Assembly (NCBI RefSeq): GCF_002020135.1
Contig: NZ_MPZS01000001.1
Span: 1,612,001 to 1,676,000, forward strand
Direction of reading: 5' to 3'
DNA: 64,000 nt
DNA from: Thioclava marina
GTDB lineage: Bacteria > Pseudomonadota > Alphaproteobacteria > Rhodobacterales > Rhodobacteraceae
Shown here: piece after piece, positions 16,015-24,580 of the stretch
Position numbering within the stretch: the first letter of the stretch is position 1
Layout: each line of letters opens with the position of its first letter
Program-made: the position numbers and the translations under genes
Notes under the pieces: model-generated
Told to the model about the DNA's origin: nothing
What the model saw: the letters and a program-made list of their open reading frames with translations, nothing else
The model's database searches: none

Positions 16015-16919
16015 CACTTCGAGTCCTTGAAATCGAGCCCCATCTCGGAATAGCGCTCGGCCTCCTCCAGCCAGTTCGGACGCACCTTCACCTGCAGGAA
16101 CAGGTGCACGGGGCGGTCGAGAAATTCGATCAGCTCCTCACGGGCAGCTTTCGAGATCGCCTTGATCGTCTCGCCGCCCTTGCCGAGGATGATCCCCTTG
16201 TGACCGTCGCGCGCGACATAGATAATCTGGTCGATCCGGGCCGAGCCGTCCTTGCGCTCTTCCCATTTCTCGGTCTCGACGGTGAGCTGATAGGGCAATT
16301 CCTCATGCAGGCGCAGCGTCAGCTTCTCGCGGGTGATCTCGGCGGCGATCATGCGCAGCGGCAGGTCGGCGATCTGGTCTTCCGGGTAGAGCCACGGCCC
16401 CTCGGGCATCTCCCCCGCGAGCCATTCCTTGAGGTCCTGCACGCCATAGCCGCGCTCGGCCGAAATCATGAAGGTCTTGGCGAAGTCGAACGCCTCGTTG
16501 AGCTTCGCGGTCAGGCCCAGAAGCTCCTCGGATTTCACCTTGTCGATCTTGTTGATCGCAAGCGCCACCGGCTGCGTGCCTTCACGCCCTCGCAGGGCTT
16601 CGAGAATGCTCTCCACTCCCGGCGTCAGCCCGCGATGCGCCTCGACCAGCAGCACGATCAGATCCGCATCGGCCGCCCCGCCCCAGGCGGCGTTGACCAT
16701 CGCGCGGTCCAGACGACGGCGCGGGCGGAAGATGCCGGGCGTGTCGACGAAGACGATCTGGCTTTGCCCTTCCATCGCGACACCGCGGATGCGCGCGCGG
16801 GTGGTCTGCACCTTATGGGTGACGATCGAGACCTTCGCGCCAACCATCGCGTTGAGCAGCGTGGATTTGCCCGCATTGGGCTCTCCGATCAGGGCGACGA
16901 AACCGGCGCGTGTGGTCAT
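16014..16919 (-). CDS. era: GTPase Era
   Basis: A 301-residue Era GTPase, which binds the 3' end of 16S rRNA and checks 30S subunit maturation. Seen: G1 GEPNAGKST (about residues 11-19), G3 DTPGIF, G4 NKIDKV and a C-terminal KH domain with GHKGIILGKGGETIKAI (about 240-256). Two ATGs compete: 16925 directly abuts the Shine-Dalgarno AAGGA, while 16919 lies six bases from it and gives the usual N terminus, so 16919 is chosen. A 255-bp gap containing repeat E4 separates it from rnc, so it may have its own promoter. Confidence 0.95.
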   Translation of the reverse strand: MTTRAGFVALIGEPNAGKSTLLNAMVGAKVSIVTHKVQTTRARIRGVAMEGQSQIVFVDTPGIFRPRRRLDRAMVNAAWGGAADADLIVLLVEAHRGLTPGVESILEALRGREGTQPVALAINKIDKVKSEELLGLTAKLNEAFDFAKTFMISAERGYGVQDLKEWLAGEMPEGPWLYPEDQIADLPLRMIAAEITREKLTLRLHEELPYQLTVETEKWEERKDGSARIDQIIYVARDGHKGIILGKGGETIKAISKAAREELIEFLDRPVHLFLQVKVRPNWLEEAERYSEMGLDFKDSK

Positions 16920-17007
16920 GGGCATTCCTTCTTGGCGATACGGGCGCGGGGGTAGCGTATTACGCCGCGTGATGCCAGTCATCATGTTGTTGCGGGTTGA
17001 GCGAGAA

Positions 17008-17165
17008 GGTCAGCGCCCGGGCCTTTGCTGGGCGCGACGTTCCGCTTGTGGTCATCGCTTAATCTCGAAATCCCGCGGGTCGCTTGAACCCGCGATATCA
17101 TCGCCAACGCGCCCTCCCCCTGGGGGAGGCGGGCGTGGCCCGCGGCTGGTCGCCCCCGGGCCATG
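17008..17165 (+). repeat. dispersed intergenic repeat E4
   Basis: It shares blocks with E3 in the same order: a GCGCCCGGGCC-like start, TGTGGTC, the 17-base identity GTCGCTTGAACCCGCGA (17079-17095), CATCGCCAACGCGCCCTCCC, a hairpin of CCTCCCCC with GGGGGAGG, and GGGCGTGGCCCGCGGCTGG. It lies between rnc and era. The rest of the gap shows no gene. Confidence 0.65.
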
Positions 17166-17174
17166 ATGGGCCCT

Positions 17175-17855
17175 TCAGCCTTCGAGACGTTTCAACAGCG
17201 CCTTCGCGGCGGCCATCTCGCCCTGACGCTTCGAGCCGGCCTTGGCGGTCTCGCGCGCGCCATTCTCGAGCGTCACCTCGATCGTGAAATTCGGAGCGTG
17301 ATCGGGACCGTCGCGATGGGTGATCTCGTAACGCGGTGGCGGCAAGCCGCGCGCCTGAGCCCATTCCTGAAGCGCGGTCTTGGGGTCGCGCGCATCTTCC
17401 TCGACGCTCTCCAGACGATCCTGCCAGAGCCGCAGCACAAGGTCGCGCGCCGCCTCGAACCCGGCATCGAGATAGACCGCGGCGATCACCGCCTCCATCG
17501 CATCCCCCAAAAGCGCCATCTTGCGCCGCCCGCCGGTCATCATCTCGGACCGGCCAAGCTTCAGCACCGCGCCGAGGTCGATCGCCCGGGCCATATCGGC
17601 ACAGGCCTCCTTGCGCACCAGCGCGTTGAAGCGCGGGGCGAGCTGGCCCTCGGAAGCGGACTTGTCGGCGAGAAACAGCGCCTCTGCCATCACCAGCCCG
17701 AGCACCCGGTCACCCAGAAACTCGAGCCGCTGGTTGTCGGGGCGGGTCGGCGTGGAGATCGAGCTATGCGTGAGCGCGCGCAAAAGCAGCTCGGGCCGTT
17801 TGAATGTATGCCCGAGACGCTCTTCGAAAGCCTTGATCTCCGCGCTCAGCTTCAA
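17175..17855 (-). CDS. rnc: ribonuclease III
   Basis: A 226-residue RNase III that cleaves double-stranded RNA in rRNA precursors and mRNAs. The catalytic signature [18 protein letters not shown] is at residues 41-58, with the second acidic site in [15 protein letters not shown] (about 116-130). A C-terminal dsRNA-binding domain ends in [18 protein letters not shown]. The start is a TTG that overlaps the lepB stop (TTGA at 17852-17855), so translation is coupled to lepB. Confidence 0.95.
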   Translation of the reverse strand: MKLSAEIKAFEERLGHTFKRPELLLRALTHSSISTPTRPDNQRLEFLGDRVLGLVMAEALFLADKSASEGQLAPRFNALVRKEACADMARAIDLGAVLKLGRSEMMTGGRRKMALLGDAMEAVIAAVYLDAGFEAARDLVLRLWQDRLESVEEDARDPKTALQEWAQARGLPPPRYEITHRDGPDHAPNFTIEVTLENGARETAKAGSKRQGEMAAAKALLKRLEG

Positions 17856-18637
17856 TTGATCGCCTTGAAGAAGCGGTCCGGACGCCAGGTCCAGAAGTAG
17901 AAGAGAGAGCGCCCCGCCGAAGAGAACATGATCCGGTCCGCGCGGCCGATCAGGTTCTCGGCCGGGACAAATCCGAGCCCGCCCACCGATTGCGGGAAGC
18001 GGCTGTCCTCGGAATTGTCTCGGTTGTCGCCCATGAAGAAATACATCCCCTCCGGCACGGTATAGACCGGGGTGTTGTCCACCGGGCCATTCTCGTTGAT
18101 CTGGAGGATGTCATGCGTCACGCCATTGGGAAGCGTTTCCTTGAAGCGCTTCTTGAGGCAGGTATCGCCCATGCCCACCGGCGCGTTCGTGCAGCGCGGC
18201 AGCAGCCCTTGCGGTCCCTGTCGCTCCATCACCTCCGCGAAATCGGTTTCCGGCTGCATGCCCACGGCCTTGCCGTTGATCTGCAGAACGCCGTCGATCA
18301 TCTGGATCTGGTCGCCCGGCAGGCCGATCAGACGCTTGATGAAATCGACATTCTTGGTCGGATGACGGAACACCACCACGTCGCCGCGCTCGGGATCGCT
18401 GGCAAGGATGCGGCCCGAGATCGGGCAGGCCGAAAAGGGGCAGGAATATTTGGAATAGCCGTAGGCCATCTTGTTCACGAAGAGGAAATCGCCGATCAGC
18501 AGCGTGTCCTTCATCGACCCCGAAGGGATCCAGAAGGGCTGGAAGAACAGAGTGCGGAACACGCCCGCAATCACCAGAGCCCAGACGATCGTCTTGACCG
18601 TATCGAGGATACCGCCCTCGGAGTTCTTCTTCGCCAT
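17852..18637 (-). CDS. lepB: signal peptidase I
   Basis: A 261-residue S26 peptidase that removes Sec/Tat signal peptides at the periplasmic face. Seen: one N-terminal membrane segment ([20 protein letters not shown], residues 13-32), the catalytic Ser in [13 protein letters not shown] (about 37-49), the catalytic Lys in [20 protein letters not shown] (about 86-105) and the box [13 protein letters not shown] Cys-containing insertion around [11 protein letters not shown] is usual in alphaproteobacteria. The start at 18637 gives the family-typical MAKKNSEGG. It is in operon with rnc. Confidence 0.95.
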   Translation of the reverse strand: MAKKNSEGGILDTVKTIVWALVIAGVFRTLFFQPFWIPSGSMKDTLLIGDFLFVNKMAYGYSKYSCPFSACPISGRILASDPERGDVVVFRHPTKNVDFIKRLIGLPGDQIQMIDGVLQINGKAVGMQPETDFAEVMERQGPQGLLPRCTNAPVGMGDTCLKKRFKETLPNGVTHDILQINENGPVDNTPVYTVPEGMYFFMGDNRDNSEDSRFPQSVGGLGFVPAENLIGRADRIMFSSAGRSLFYFWTWRPDRFFKAIN

Positions 18638-18693
18638 GTTGTTCTTACCCTGCCTCAAAAATCCCTGCCTGAATACGCGGCCTCACGCCCGAG

Positions 18694-19095
18694 TCAAGAA
18701 AGCTTGCGGGCCTCGATCACGACGAAGGCCTGCGCCCAAGGGTGGTCATCGGTCAGCGTGACATGGATGATCGCCTCGTAACCCTCTGGCGTCATTTCCT
18801 TTAAGCGATCCGCGGCCCAACCCGTGACATGCATCGCCGGCTGCCCGGTTGGCAGATTCGTGACCGCCATGTCGCGCCAGGAAATCCCCATCCTCAAGCC
18901 CGTCCCGAGCGCCTTCGAGCAGGCCTCTTTCGCCGCCCAGCGTTTCGCATAGGTTCCGGCCACATCCTTGCGCCGCTCCGCCTTGCGCTGTTCGGTCTCG
19001 GTGAAGACCCGGTTGCGGAAGCGATCCCCGAAGCGTTCGAGCGTGCGCTCGATCCGCTCGATATTCGCCAGATCCGTGCCGATGCCGAGGATCAC
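18694..19095 (-). CDS. acpS: holo-[acyl-carrier-protein] synthase
   Basis: A 133-residue AcpS, which transfers 4'-phosphopantetheine from CoA to acyl carrier protein. Seen: [15 protein letters not shown] at the N terminus (Asp ligand), [12 protein letters not shown], and [18 protein letters not shown] (about residues 50-67, containing the magnesium/CoA-binding Glu). The start is a GTG that overlaps the stop of the upstream small gene (GTGA at 19092-19095). The length is normal. It lies between pdxJ and lepB, the usual place in alphaproteobacteria. Confidence 0.93.
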   Translation of the reverse strand: MILGIGTDLANIERIERTLERFGDRFRNRVFTETEQRKAERRKDVAGTYAKRWAAKEACSKALGTGLRMGISWRDMAVTNLPTGQPAMHVTGWAADRLKEMTPEGYEAIIHVTLTDDHPWAQAFVVIEARKLS

Positions 19096-19547
19096 GGCGC
19101 CAGCTCCGCCGAGATCGCCCCGCTCGCCTGATTGAGCGTGAAATGCAGGCGACGCGGCTTGGGATTGCCCGTCTCGTCCACCGCCTGAACCGGAAGGGCG
19201 AAACTCAACCCCGTCGCCGGGTCGTAGGCCGCCTCGAGCGCCTGGAAATCGACCGAGTAGAAGCCGAAGCCCCGCGCGGGTGAGATCATCCGGCATTGCC
19301 GCCCGCCCACCTCGTCGAAAGGGGAAGAAAGAAGCAGGATATGAAAGGCCGCCGCGCCGGGCTCGATCGTATCGAGCAGCGCCACGCGCACCGCGCCATT
19401 GGCAAAGGTCCGGCTGTTTTCCTCCCAGGGCTCGACGATGTTCTCCGCACTGGCGCGAAAATCGCACGGCGTGACCTCCTGGGCCGCGCTCGCAACCGGC
19501 CCCGATGCAAACCCCGTACAGATCGCGAATGTCAAAAGTCCGCGCAT
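19092..19547 (-). CDS. hypothetical exported protein
   Basis: A 151-residue protein I do not recognise. It begins with a probable signal peptide ([20 protein letters not shown], cleavage near AAQ). The mature part has two cysteines (in TPCDFRAS and GRQCRMIS), acidic and aromatic residues and no membrane segment, so it is probably periplasmic. The ATG at 19547 follows GGGGTGAGG. It starts 5 bases after the preceding membrane gene and overlaps acpS, so it is translated within the pdxJ-acpS unit. No function can be assigned. Confidence 0.65.
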   Translation of the reverse strand: MRGLLTFAICTGFASGPVASAAQEVTPCDFRASAENIVEPWEENSRTFANGAVRVALLDTIEPGAAAFHILLLSSPFDEVGGRQCRMISPARGFGFYSVDFQALEAAYDPATGLSFALPVQAVDETGNPKPRRLHFTLNQASGAISAELAP

Positions 19548-19551
19548 GGCC

Positions 19552-20004
19552 TCACCCCTTCTCGCGCTGACGCGCGAGGGCCTTGAATTGCGTGCGCGCT
19601 CCCAGACCAAAGAAGATCCGGGTCGTGACGAAGAGTACCAGCAGGATCACCGCCATCATCGCGGCGAAAATCGCCAACACGCCCGGGTCCATCATCCCGG
19701 CCACCTCGGATTGAAGATCGGGGAAGACCATGAGGAAGCCCGCCGTCAGGACCAGCGTCGCAACCACCAGAAGACCGAAGGCGACAAAGGTGAAGCGCCA
19801 GCTCTCGGATTTCTCCGGGACGCGTTCGAAGCGCTTGACGAAACTGATCCCCGAAAGATGGGCCGCGATCATCGCCGGGATGATCGAGACGGCCGAACTG
19901 CTTATGTCGAAGCCGGTCACGGCCTCGACCGCCATCAACACGAGTGGCAACCCGATGGTGAGAGCGATGAACCAGGCGAGATAGGTCAGGTAGATCGCGC
20001 GCAT
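19552..20004 (-). CDS. ABZJ_00895-type small membrane protein
   Basis: A 150-residue protein with four hydrophobic segments: YLTYLAWFIALTIGLPLVLM, SIIPAMIAAHLSG, FGLLVVATLVLTAGFLMVF and LAIFAAMMAVILLVLFVTT. It ends in a basic tail (RTQFKALARQREKG). The arrangement and N terminus resemble the family labelled ABZJ_00895, whose role is unknown. It starts 5 bases after pdxJ with GGGGTGA as ribosome-binding site and is probably co-transcribed with pdxJ and acpS. Confidence 0.65.
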   Translation of the reverse strand: MRAIYLTYLAWFIALTIGLPLVLMAVEAVTGFDISSSAVSIIPAMIAAHLSGISFVKRFERVPEKSESWRFTFVAFGLLVVATLVLTAGFLMVFPDLQSEVAGMMDPGVLAIFAAMMAVILLVLFVTTRIFFGLGARTQFKALARQREKG

Positions 20005-20008
20005 CCGA

Positions 20009-20752
20009 TCACCCCCGCGCCGCATCCATTAGCTTGCGCATATGCTGGATCGCGGGGCCGAGGCCCACGAAAATCGCCTCGGCGATCAGGAAATGGCCGA
20101 TATTCAGCTCGCGCACCTGTTTCATCGCGGCGATCGGCTCGACCGTCTCATAGGTCAGACCGTGGCCTGCATGGACCTCGAGCCCGAGACTGTCGGCATA
20201 GACAGCCCCGGCCTTGAGCGCTTCGAGCTCGGTATCCCGCGCATCGAATTTGCCTTCGTAATGCAGGTCGCAGTAATGGCCCGTATGCAGCTCCACCACC
20301 TGCGCGCCGATCTTGGCCGAGGCCTCGATCTGCGCCGGGTCGTGGCCGATGAACATCGACACGCGGATCCCGGCCTCGACCAGCGGACCCACGAAATCGG
20401 TCAGCCGCGAGACATCGCCCGCCACGTCCAGACCGCCCTCGGTCGTCACCTCCTGCCGCTTTTCGGGGACGATGCAGCAGGCATGGGGGATGTGACGCAG
20501 CGCGATCGCCTGCATCTCGGGGGTCGCCGCCATCTCGAAATTGAGCGGAACCTTGATCCCCGCCATCAGCGCCTCGATATCGGCGTCGCGGATATGGCGG
20601 CGATCTTCGCGCAGGTGTGCCGTGATCCCGTCTGCCCCCGCCTCTTCCGACAGCAGCGCCGCGCGCAGCGGATCGGGATAGGCAGAGCCGCGCGCATTCC
20701 GCACGGTCGCGACGTGATCGATATTCACACCAAGGCGCAAGGGTTTGGGCAT
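20009..20752 (-). CDS. pdxJ: pyridoxine 5'-phosphate synthase
   Basis: A 247-residue PdxJ, which condenses 1-deoxyxylulose 5-phosphate with 3-amino-2-oxopropyl phosphate to make pyridoxine 5'-phosphate (vitamin B6). Seen: [16 protein letters not shown] (residues 6-21), [12 protein letters not shown] (about 39-50), the catalytic-site stretch ELHTGHY (about 150-156) and HAGHGLTYE (about 193-201). It is the first gene of the minus-strand unit leading to acpS, lepB and rnc. Confidence 0.96.
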   Translation of the reverse strand: MPKPLRLGVNIDHVATVRNARGSAYPDPLRAALLSEEAGADGITAHLREDRRHIRDADIEALMAGIKVPLNFEMAATPEMQAIALRHIPHACCIVPEKRQEVTTEGGLDVAGDVSRLTDFVGPLVEAGIRVSMFIGHDPAQIEASAKIGAQVVELHTGHYCDLHYEGKFDARDTELEALKAGAVYADSLGLEVHAGHGLTYETVEPIAAMKQVRELNIGHFLIAEAIFVGLGPAIQHMRKLMDAARG

Positions 20753-20827
20753 CGTGGCCTCCGCATCGTTACGCGCCGGAGTATGCCCGCAGCCGTCAGC
20801 GGGGGAAAGGGTGCGATTGTATCGGTC

Positions 20828-21475
20828 TCAGAACGGCACGGGCGCGGTGAAGGTCATGTGCTGTCCGCCGTCCGGATGACGGAACCGCAGGGTCTCGGCA
20901 TGGAGCATCAGGCGCGGATAGTCTTGCGCTGGCCCTTCGGCGTAAAGCGGATCGCCAAGGATCGGGTGGCCAAGCTCGGCCATATGCACGCGCAGTTGGT
21001 GGCTGCGCCCGGTGACCGGCATCAGCCGCACCCGTGTCGTGCCATCCTCAAGGCGCATCACCCGCCAGTCGGTCTGTGCGGGGCGGCCATTCTCGTGATC
21101 GACATGCTGGCGCGGACGGTTCGGCCAATCGACGCAGAGCGGCAGATCGACCCGGCCTTCCTTCTCGGCCAGCTCGCCCCAGAGACGCGCCTGATAGGCC
21201 TTCTTCGTCTGGCGCTTCTCGAATTGCAGCCCGAGATGGCGCTGCGCATGGGGGGTGAGCGCAAAGACCATCACCCCCGACGTATCGGTATCGAGCCGAT
21301 GCACCAGCAGAACCTCGGGATAGATGCCCTTGAGGCGCGAGATCAGGCAATCGGCCTTGTCCGGCCCCTTGCCCGGAACGGACAGCAACCCGGCCTGCTT
21401 GTCGACCACGAGGATCTCGTGGTCGGCATGAAGGATGCGCGGAGCTTCCTGCGGCGGGTCATAGACATATTCCAT
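20828..21475 (-). CDS. RluA family pseudouridine synthase
   Basis: A 215-residue RNA pseudouridine synthase. The catalytic Asp lies in VHRLDTDTSGVMVFA (about residues 57-71), and the RluA signature continues with KKAYQARLWGEL and TGRSHQLRVHMAELGHPILGDPLY. It has no S4 domain and starts near the catalytic domain, as in the RluA/TruC-like short group. The ATG at 21475 is preferred over a GTG at 21490; neither has a good Shine-Dalgarno. Target position (23S rRNA or tRNA) cannot be told. It follows the GAF gene by 36 bases. Confidence 0.87.
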   Translation of the reverse strand: MEYVYDPPQEAPRILHADHEILVVDKQAGLLSVPGKGPDKADCLISRLKGIYPEVLLVHRLDTDTSGVMVFALTPHAQRHLGLQFEKRQTKKAYQARLWGELAEKEGRVDLPLCVDWPNRPRQHVDHENGRPAQTDWRVMRLEDGTTRVRLMPVTGRSHQLRVHMAELGHPILGDPLYAEGPAQDYPRLMLHAETLRFRHPDGGQHMTFTAPVPF

Positions 21476-21511
21476 GCGCGGGGGATGCACCGCCCCCGCG
21501 CGGCGGTCAAG

Positions 21512-21964
21512 TCAGAGCGCGCCGAATACGTCGCGCAAGATCGCCTCAAGGGCTGCCGCGTCGTCTTCGGTGAAGGCATCGGGCTGGTCGCTGTCGATAT
21601 CGAGCACGCCAATCACCCCGCGCCTCGCATAGACCGGGATCACCAGCTCCGACCGGGTGGAGCTGGCGCAGGCGATATGGCCGGGGAACGCCTCGACGTC
21701 AGGCACGAGCTGCGTGCGCCCCTCGCGCGCCGCCGCCCCGCAGACCCCGCGTGCAAACGGGATCACGAGGCAGCCATGCCCGCCCTGATAGGGACCGATC
21801 TTCAGCAGTTCCGGCTCGGTGACGCGGTAGAACCCCGTCCAGTCGAACCGGTCATCCGCGTGATGGATCTCGCAGGCGAGCGTCGCCATCAGCGCGACCT
21901 CATCGGTCTCGCCTTCGGTCAGCGCCGCGATGCGCTGCGCGAGATCGTCGTAATCGACCTTCAT
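21512..21964 (-). CDS. msrC: free methionine-(R)-sulfoxide reductase (GAF domain)
   Basis: A 150-residue single GAF domain. Three cysteines, Cys65 (GGHGCLVIPF), Cys75 (RGVCGAAA) and Cys99 (HIACASSTRSE), have the 10- and 24-residue spacing of the catalytic cysteines in E. coli fRMsr (YebR/MsrC). That enzyme reduces free L-methionine-(R)-sulfoxide with thioredoxin. GPYQGG and PGHIAC also fit. The gene starts inside the thiolase stop (ATGA at 21961-21964), so it is translationally coupled to it, although no shared pathway is evident. Confidence 0.85.
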   Translation of the reverse strand: MKVDYDDLAQRIAALTEGETDEVALMATLACEIHHADDRFDWTGFYRVTEPELLKIGPYQGGHGCLVIPFARGVCGAAAREGRTQLVPDVEAFPGHIACASSTRSELVIPVYARRGVIGVLDIDSDQPDAFTEDDAAALEAILRDVFGAL

Positions 21965-23139
21965 GGGAGTTCGATCGCGATAGCCGTGCCCTCGCCCCCG
22001 CCGATGCAGATCGCGGCTACGCCACGCTTGAGCCCGCGCTTTTCCAAAGCATTGAGCAGCGTCACGACAATCCGCGTCCCCGAGGCCCCGATCGGGTGAC
22101 CCAGAGCACAGGCGCCACCGTTCACGTTCACCTTCTCATGCGGGATATTCAGCTTGTGCATGAAGGCCATCGGCACGACCGCGAAGGCCTCGTTGACCTC
22201 CCACAGATCGACATCCTCGACCGACCAGCCAAGCTTTTTCAGCAGCTTCTCGGCGGCAGGCACCGGGGCGGTCGGGAAATCTGCAGGCGCCTGGGCATGG
22301 CTCGCATGGCCCAAAACACGGGCCCGGATCGGCAGGCCCTCCGCCTTGGCTACGGCCTCCGACGCCATCACCAGCGCCGCCGCGCCATCGGAAATGGAGG
22401 ACGAGTTCGCCGCCGTCACCGTGCCATCCTTGCGGAAAGCGGGCTTGAGCTGCGGGATCTTGTCGGGGCGTGCATTGCCGGGCTGCTCATCCACGGCGAC
22501 GACAGTCTCGCCCTTGCGGGTCTTCACCGTGACCGGCGTGATCTCGCCCTCGAACGCGCCCGACTTGTCGGCCTCGATCGCCCGGCTGAGCGAGGCCAGC
22601 GCATACTCGTCCTGCGCCTCGCGCGTGAACTGGAACGCCTGCGCGCAATCCTCGGCGAAAGTGCCCATCAGGCGGCCCTTGTCATAGGCGTCTTCCAGCC
22701 CGTCGAGGAACATGTGGTCGATCACCTGCCCATGGCCCAGCCGCGCGCCTGAGCGCATCTGCGGCAGCATGTAGGGCGCCTTGGTCATGTTCTCCATGCC
22801 GCCCGCGATCATCACCCCGGTCTGGCCCAAGGCGATCTGGTCATAGGCCACCATCGCCGTCTTCATCCCCGAGCCGCACATCTTGTTCAGCGTCGTCGCG
22901 GGCACCTCTTCGCCAAGGCCGCCTGCGAAGCCCGCCTGCCGCGCGGGCGCCTGACCCTGGCCCGCTGGGAGCACGCAGCCCATGAGCACTTCCTCGATCC
23001 GCGAGGGCGCAACACCCGCGCCCTCCAGTGCCGCCTTGATCGCGGCGCCGCCCAGATCGGCCGCGCTCACATCGGCGAATACGCCCTGCATCCCGCCCAT
23101 CGGCGTACGCGCAGCCCCAACAATCACCACGTTTTCCAT
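21961..23139 (-). CDS. acetyl-CoA C-acetyltransferase (thiolase)
   Basis: A 392-residue thiolase. Seen: the acyl-enzyme Cys88 in TTLNKMCGSGMKTAM, GGMENMT (about residues 115-121), the His of NVNGGACALGHPIGASGTRI (about 336-355) and the second Cys in AAICIGGGEG. The sequence fits biosynthetic acetoacetyl-CoA-forming thiolases (PhaA/AtoB class), which feed polyhydroxybutyrate and the ethylmalonyl-CoA pathway. No phaB is adjacent, so the exact role is open. The start at 23139 follows GGGAGGACGAG. It is divergent from the STAS gene. Confidence 0.92.
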   Translation of the reverse strand: MENVVIVGAARTPMGGMQGVFADVSAADLGGAAIKAALEGAGVAPSRIEEVLMGCVLPAGQGQAPARQAGFAGGLGEEVPATTLNKMCGSGMKTAMVAYDQIALGQTGVMIAGGMENMTKAPYMLPQMRSGARLGHGQVIDHMFLDGLEDAYDKGRLMGTFAEDCAQAFQFTREAQDEYALASLSRAIEADKSGAFEGEITPVTVKTRKGETVVAVDEQPGNARPDKIPQLKPAFRKDGTVTAANSSSISDGAAALVMASEAVAKAEGLPIRARVLGHASHAQAPADFPTAPVPAAEKLLKKLGWSVEDVDLWEVNEAFAVVPMAFMHKLNIPHEKVNVNGGACALGHPIGASGTRIVVTLLNALEKRGLKRGVAAICIGGGEGTAIAIELP

Positions 23140-23229
23140 CTCGTCCTCCCGAAAATCTGCCCCACGGATACCGAATGGTAAGTATTGGCGTCTAGCCTCG
23201 ATCTCGAATTCGCTTTGCAGGAGCCCAAG

Positions 23230-23574
23230 ATGAACCTGTCTGCCGAAGCCTGTGAAGGCGCGCTCGTCGTCCATGTCGAGGAGGCGCGTCTGGATGCAGC
23301 GATTGCGCTCCTCTTCAAGGAACGCATGCGGGAAGTCACCGCGCAACCGGGTGGGCGTGTCCTACTCGACATGTCAGAGGTCGAATTTCTCGACAGTTCG
23401 GGGCTGGGCGCGGTGGTGGCCGTGATGAAATCGCTCGCACCGAACCGGCGGCTCGAATTATGCGGGCTGACAAACAATGTCGACAAGGTGTTTCGTCTGA
23501 CGCGGATGGATTCGGTCTTCGCGATCCATCCGGATGTGGTCACAGCACTGGAAGAGGGGCGCAAATATGCCTGA
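23230..23574 (+). CDS. STAS-domain anti-sigma factor antagonist
   Basis: A 114-residue STAS protein of the SpoIIAA/RsbV type. The phosphorylation-site motif is VEFLDSSGLGAVVAVM (Ser56/Ser57), and the ending LTRMDSVFAIHPDV is typical. In partner-switching systems such a protein, when unphosphorylated, binds a kinase/anti-sigma factor and frees the factor's target. The start at 23230 follows AGGAG. The gene overlaps the ATP-binding partner gene by 8 bases, which supports a pair. Confidence 0.88.
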   Translation: MNLSAEACEGALVVHVEEARLDAAIALLFKERMREVTAQPGGRVLLDMSEVEFLDSSGLGAVVAVMKSLAPNRRLELCGLTNNVDKVFRLTRMDSVFAIHPDVVTALEEGRKYA

Positions 23575-24070
23575 ACCCGCTTTCTCGCAACATCCGACGC
23601 ATGGTGAGGCACCGCCGGGCGACCCGCGCATCTTCCATCACAGCTTTCCCGCAACCGCGATGGCCGTGCGCGATGCGCTACGCTCGGCGCTTGCACGATT
23701 CATCCGGGTGATGACCGAGGAAGAGGCCGGCACGCTCGAACTCATCCTCGCCGAAGTGCTCAACAATATCGTCGAACACAGCTACCACGACAGCGCAAAG
23801 GGTCATGTGACGCTCTCGATCGTGCGCGACAAACGCGGACTGAGCTGCTCGGTCAGCGATGACGGAATCGCGCTGCCGCCTTCCTGTTTCTGTCCCGACG
23901 CGCGGGCGAATTGCGACCGGCCAGACCCAGAGAGCCTGCCCGAAGGCGGCTTTGGCTGGTTCCTGATTCGCGATCTGGCCACCGATCTCGGCTATCACCG
24001 CCACGAGGGGCGCAACCTGTTCGCCTTCCGGCTTCCCATCGCGCCGCTGCACGAACGCCGGTCGAACTGA
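23567..24070 (+). CDS. RsbW-like HATPase serine kinase/anti-sigma factor
   Basis: A 167-residue GHKL-type ATP-binding protein. The N box is LAEVLNNIVEH (residues 61-71), the G1 box VSDDGIALP (about 95-103) and the G2-like loop EGGFGWFLIRDL. It is like RsbW/SpoIIAB, which phosphorylates a STAS antagonist and sequesters a regulator. A Cys-rich insert (PSCFCPDARANC) between the ATP boxes is unusual for RsbW. No sigma factor or phosphatase gene is adjacent. GAGGGG precedes the ATG at 23567. Confidence 0.82.
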   Translation: MPEPAFSQHPTHGEAPPGDPRIFHHSFPATAMAVRDALRSALARFIRVMTEEEAGTLELILAEVLNNIVEHSYHDSAKGHVTLSIVRDKRGLSCSVSDDGIALPPSCFCPDARANCDRPDPESLPEGGFGWFLIRDLATDLGYHRHEGRNLFAFRLPIAPLHERRSN

Positions 24071-24229
24071 AGATGCATGGCGGTAGATAGCGCGGGATCC
24101 GGGGACTGCTCTCGCGGCCCCGGCAAACGACAGTTCGAGACGCCAAACCGCCTCTCGGCGCCGCAACTCTTTCTATGCCGGATTTGGCTAGAGCGATCAA
24201 AACCCGCTCGGGATCAATTCAGCCGGGAA

Positions 24230-24556
24230 TCAATTCAGCTGGAATTGCAGCGAATAGGTGCCGTTGCCGAATTCGCCGAACAGATCCGGCAGATCGGGAT
24301 GGCTCACCGGCTCGCCCGACCAGTCGGGAACAAGGTTCTGCTCCGAGACATAGGCTACGTAATAGCTCTCATCATTCTCTGCGAGGAGATGATAGAAAGG
24401 CTGGTTCTTGGGCGGGCGCGCATCCTCTGGGATCGCGTCATACCAGTCTTGCGAATTCGAGAAGATCGCATCGACATCAAAGACCACACCCCGAAACGGG
24501 TGCTTGCGATGCCGCACCACCTGTCCGATGTGATATTTCGCGCGCGTTGCGTACAT
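24230..24556 (-). CDS. hspQ: heat shock protein HspQ
   Basis: A 108-residue HspQ, a small hemimethylated-DNA-binding-domain protein that in enterobacteria modulates Lon-dependent proteolysis. Seen: AKYHIGQVVRHRKHPFRGVV (residues 6-25), FDVDAIFSNSQDWY and NQPFYHLLAENDESYYVAYV, with PDLFGEFGNGTY near the end. Two in-frame ATGs exist; 24562 abuts the Shine-Dalgarno AGAGGA, so 24556 is chosen. A palindrome lies 25-55 bases upstream. The last bases and stop are duplicated just downstream as an 11-bp direct repeat. Confidence 0.9.
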   Translation of the reverse strand: MYATRAKYHIGQVVRHRKHPFRGVVFDVDAIFSNSQDWYDAIPEDARPPKNQPFYHLLAENDESYYVAYVSEQNLVPDWSGEPVSHPDLPDLFGEFGNGTYSLQFQLN

Positions 24557-24580
24557 GGGCATTCCTCTTTTCTGATTTCT

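Noticed and set aside
20042-22099. Long plus-strand frame opposite pdxJ, the RluA-like gene and msrC
   Set aside because: It spans three genes and two intergenic gaps on the other strand, and its translation lacks domain structure.
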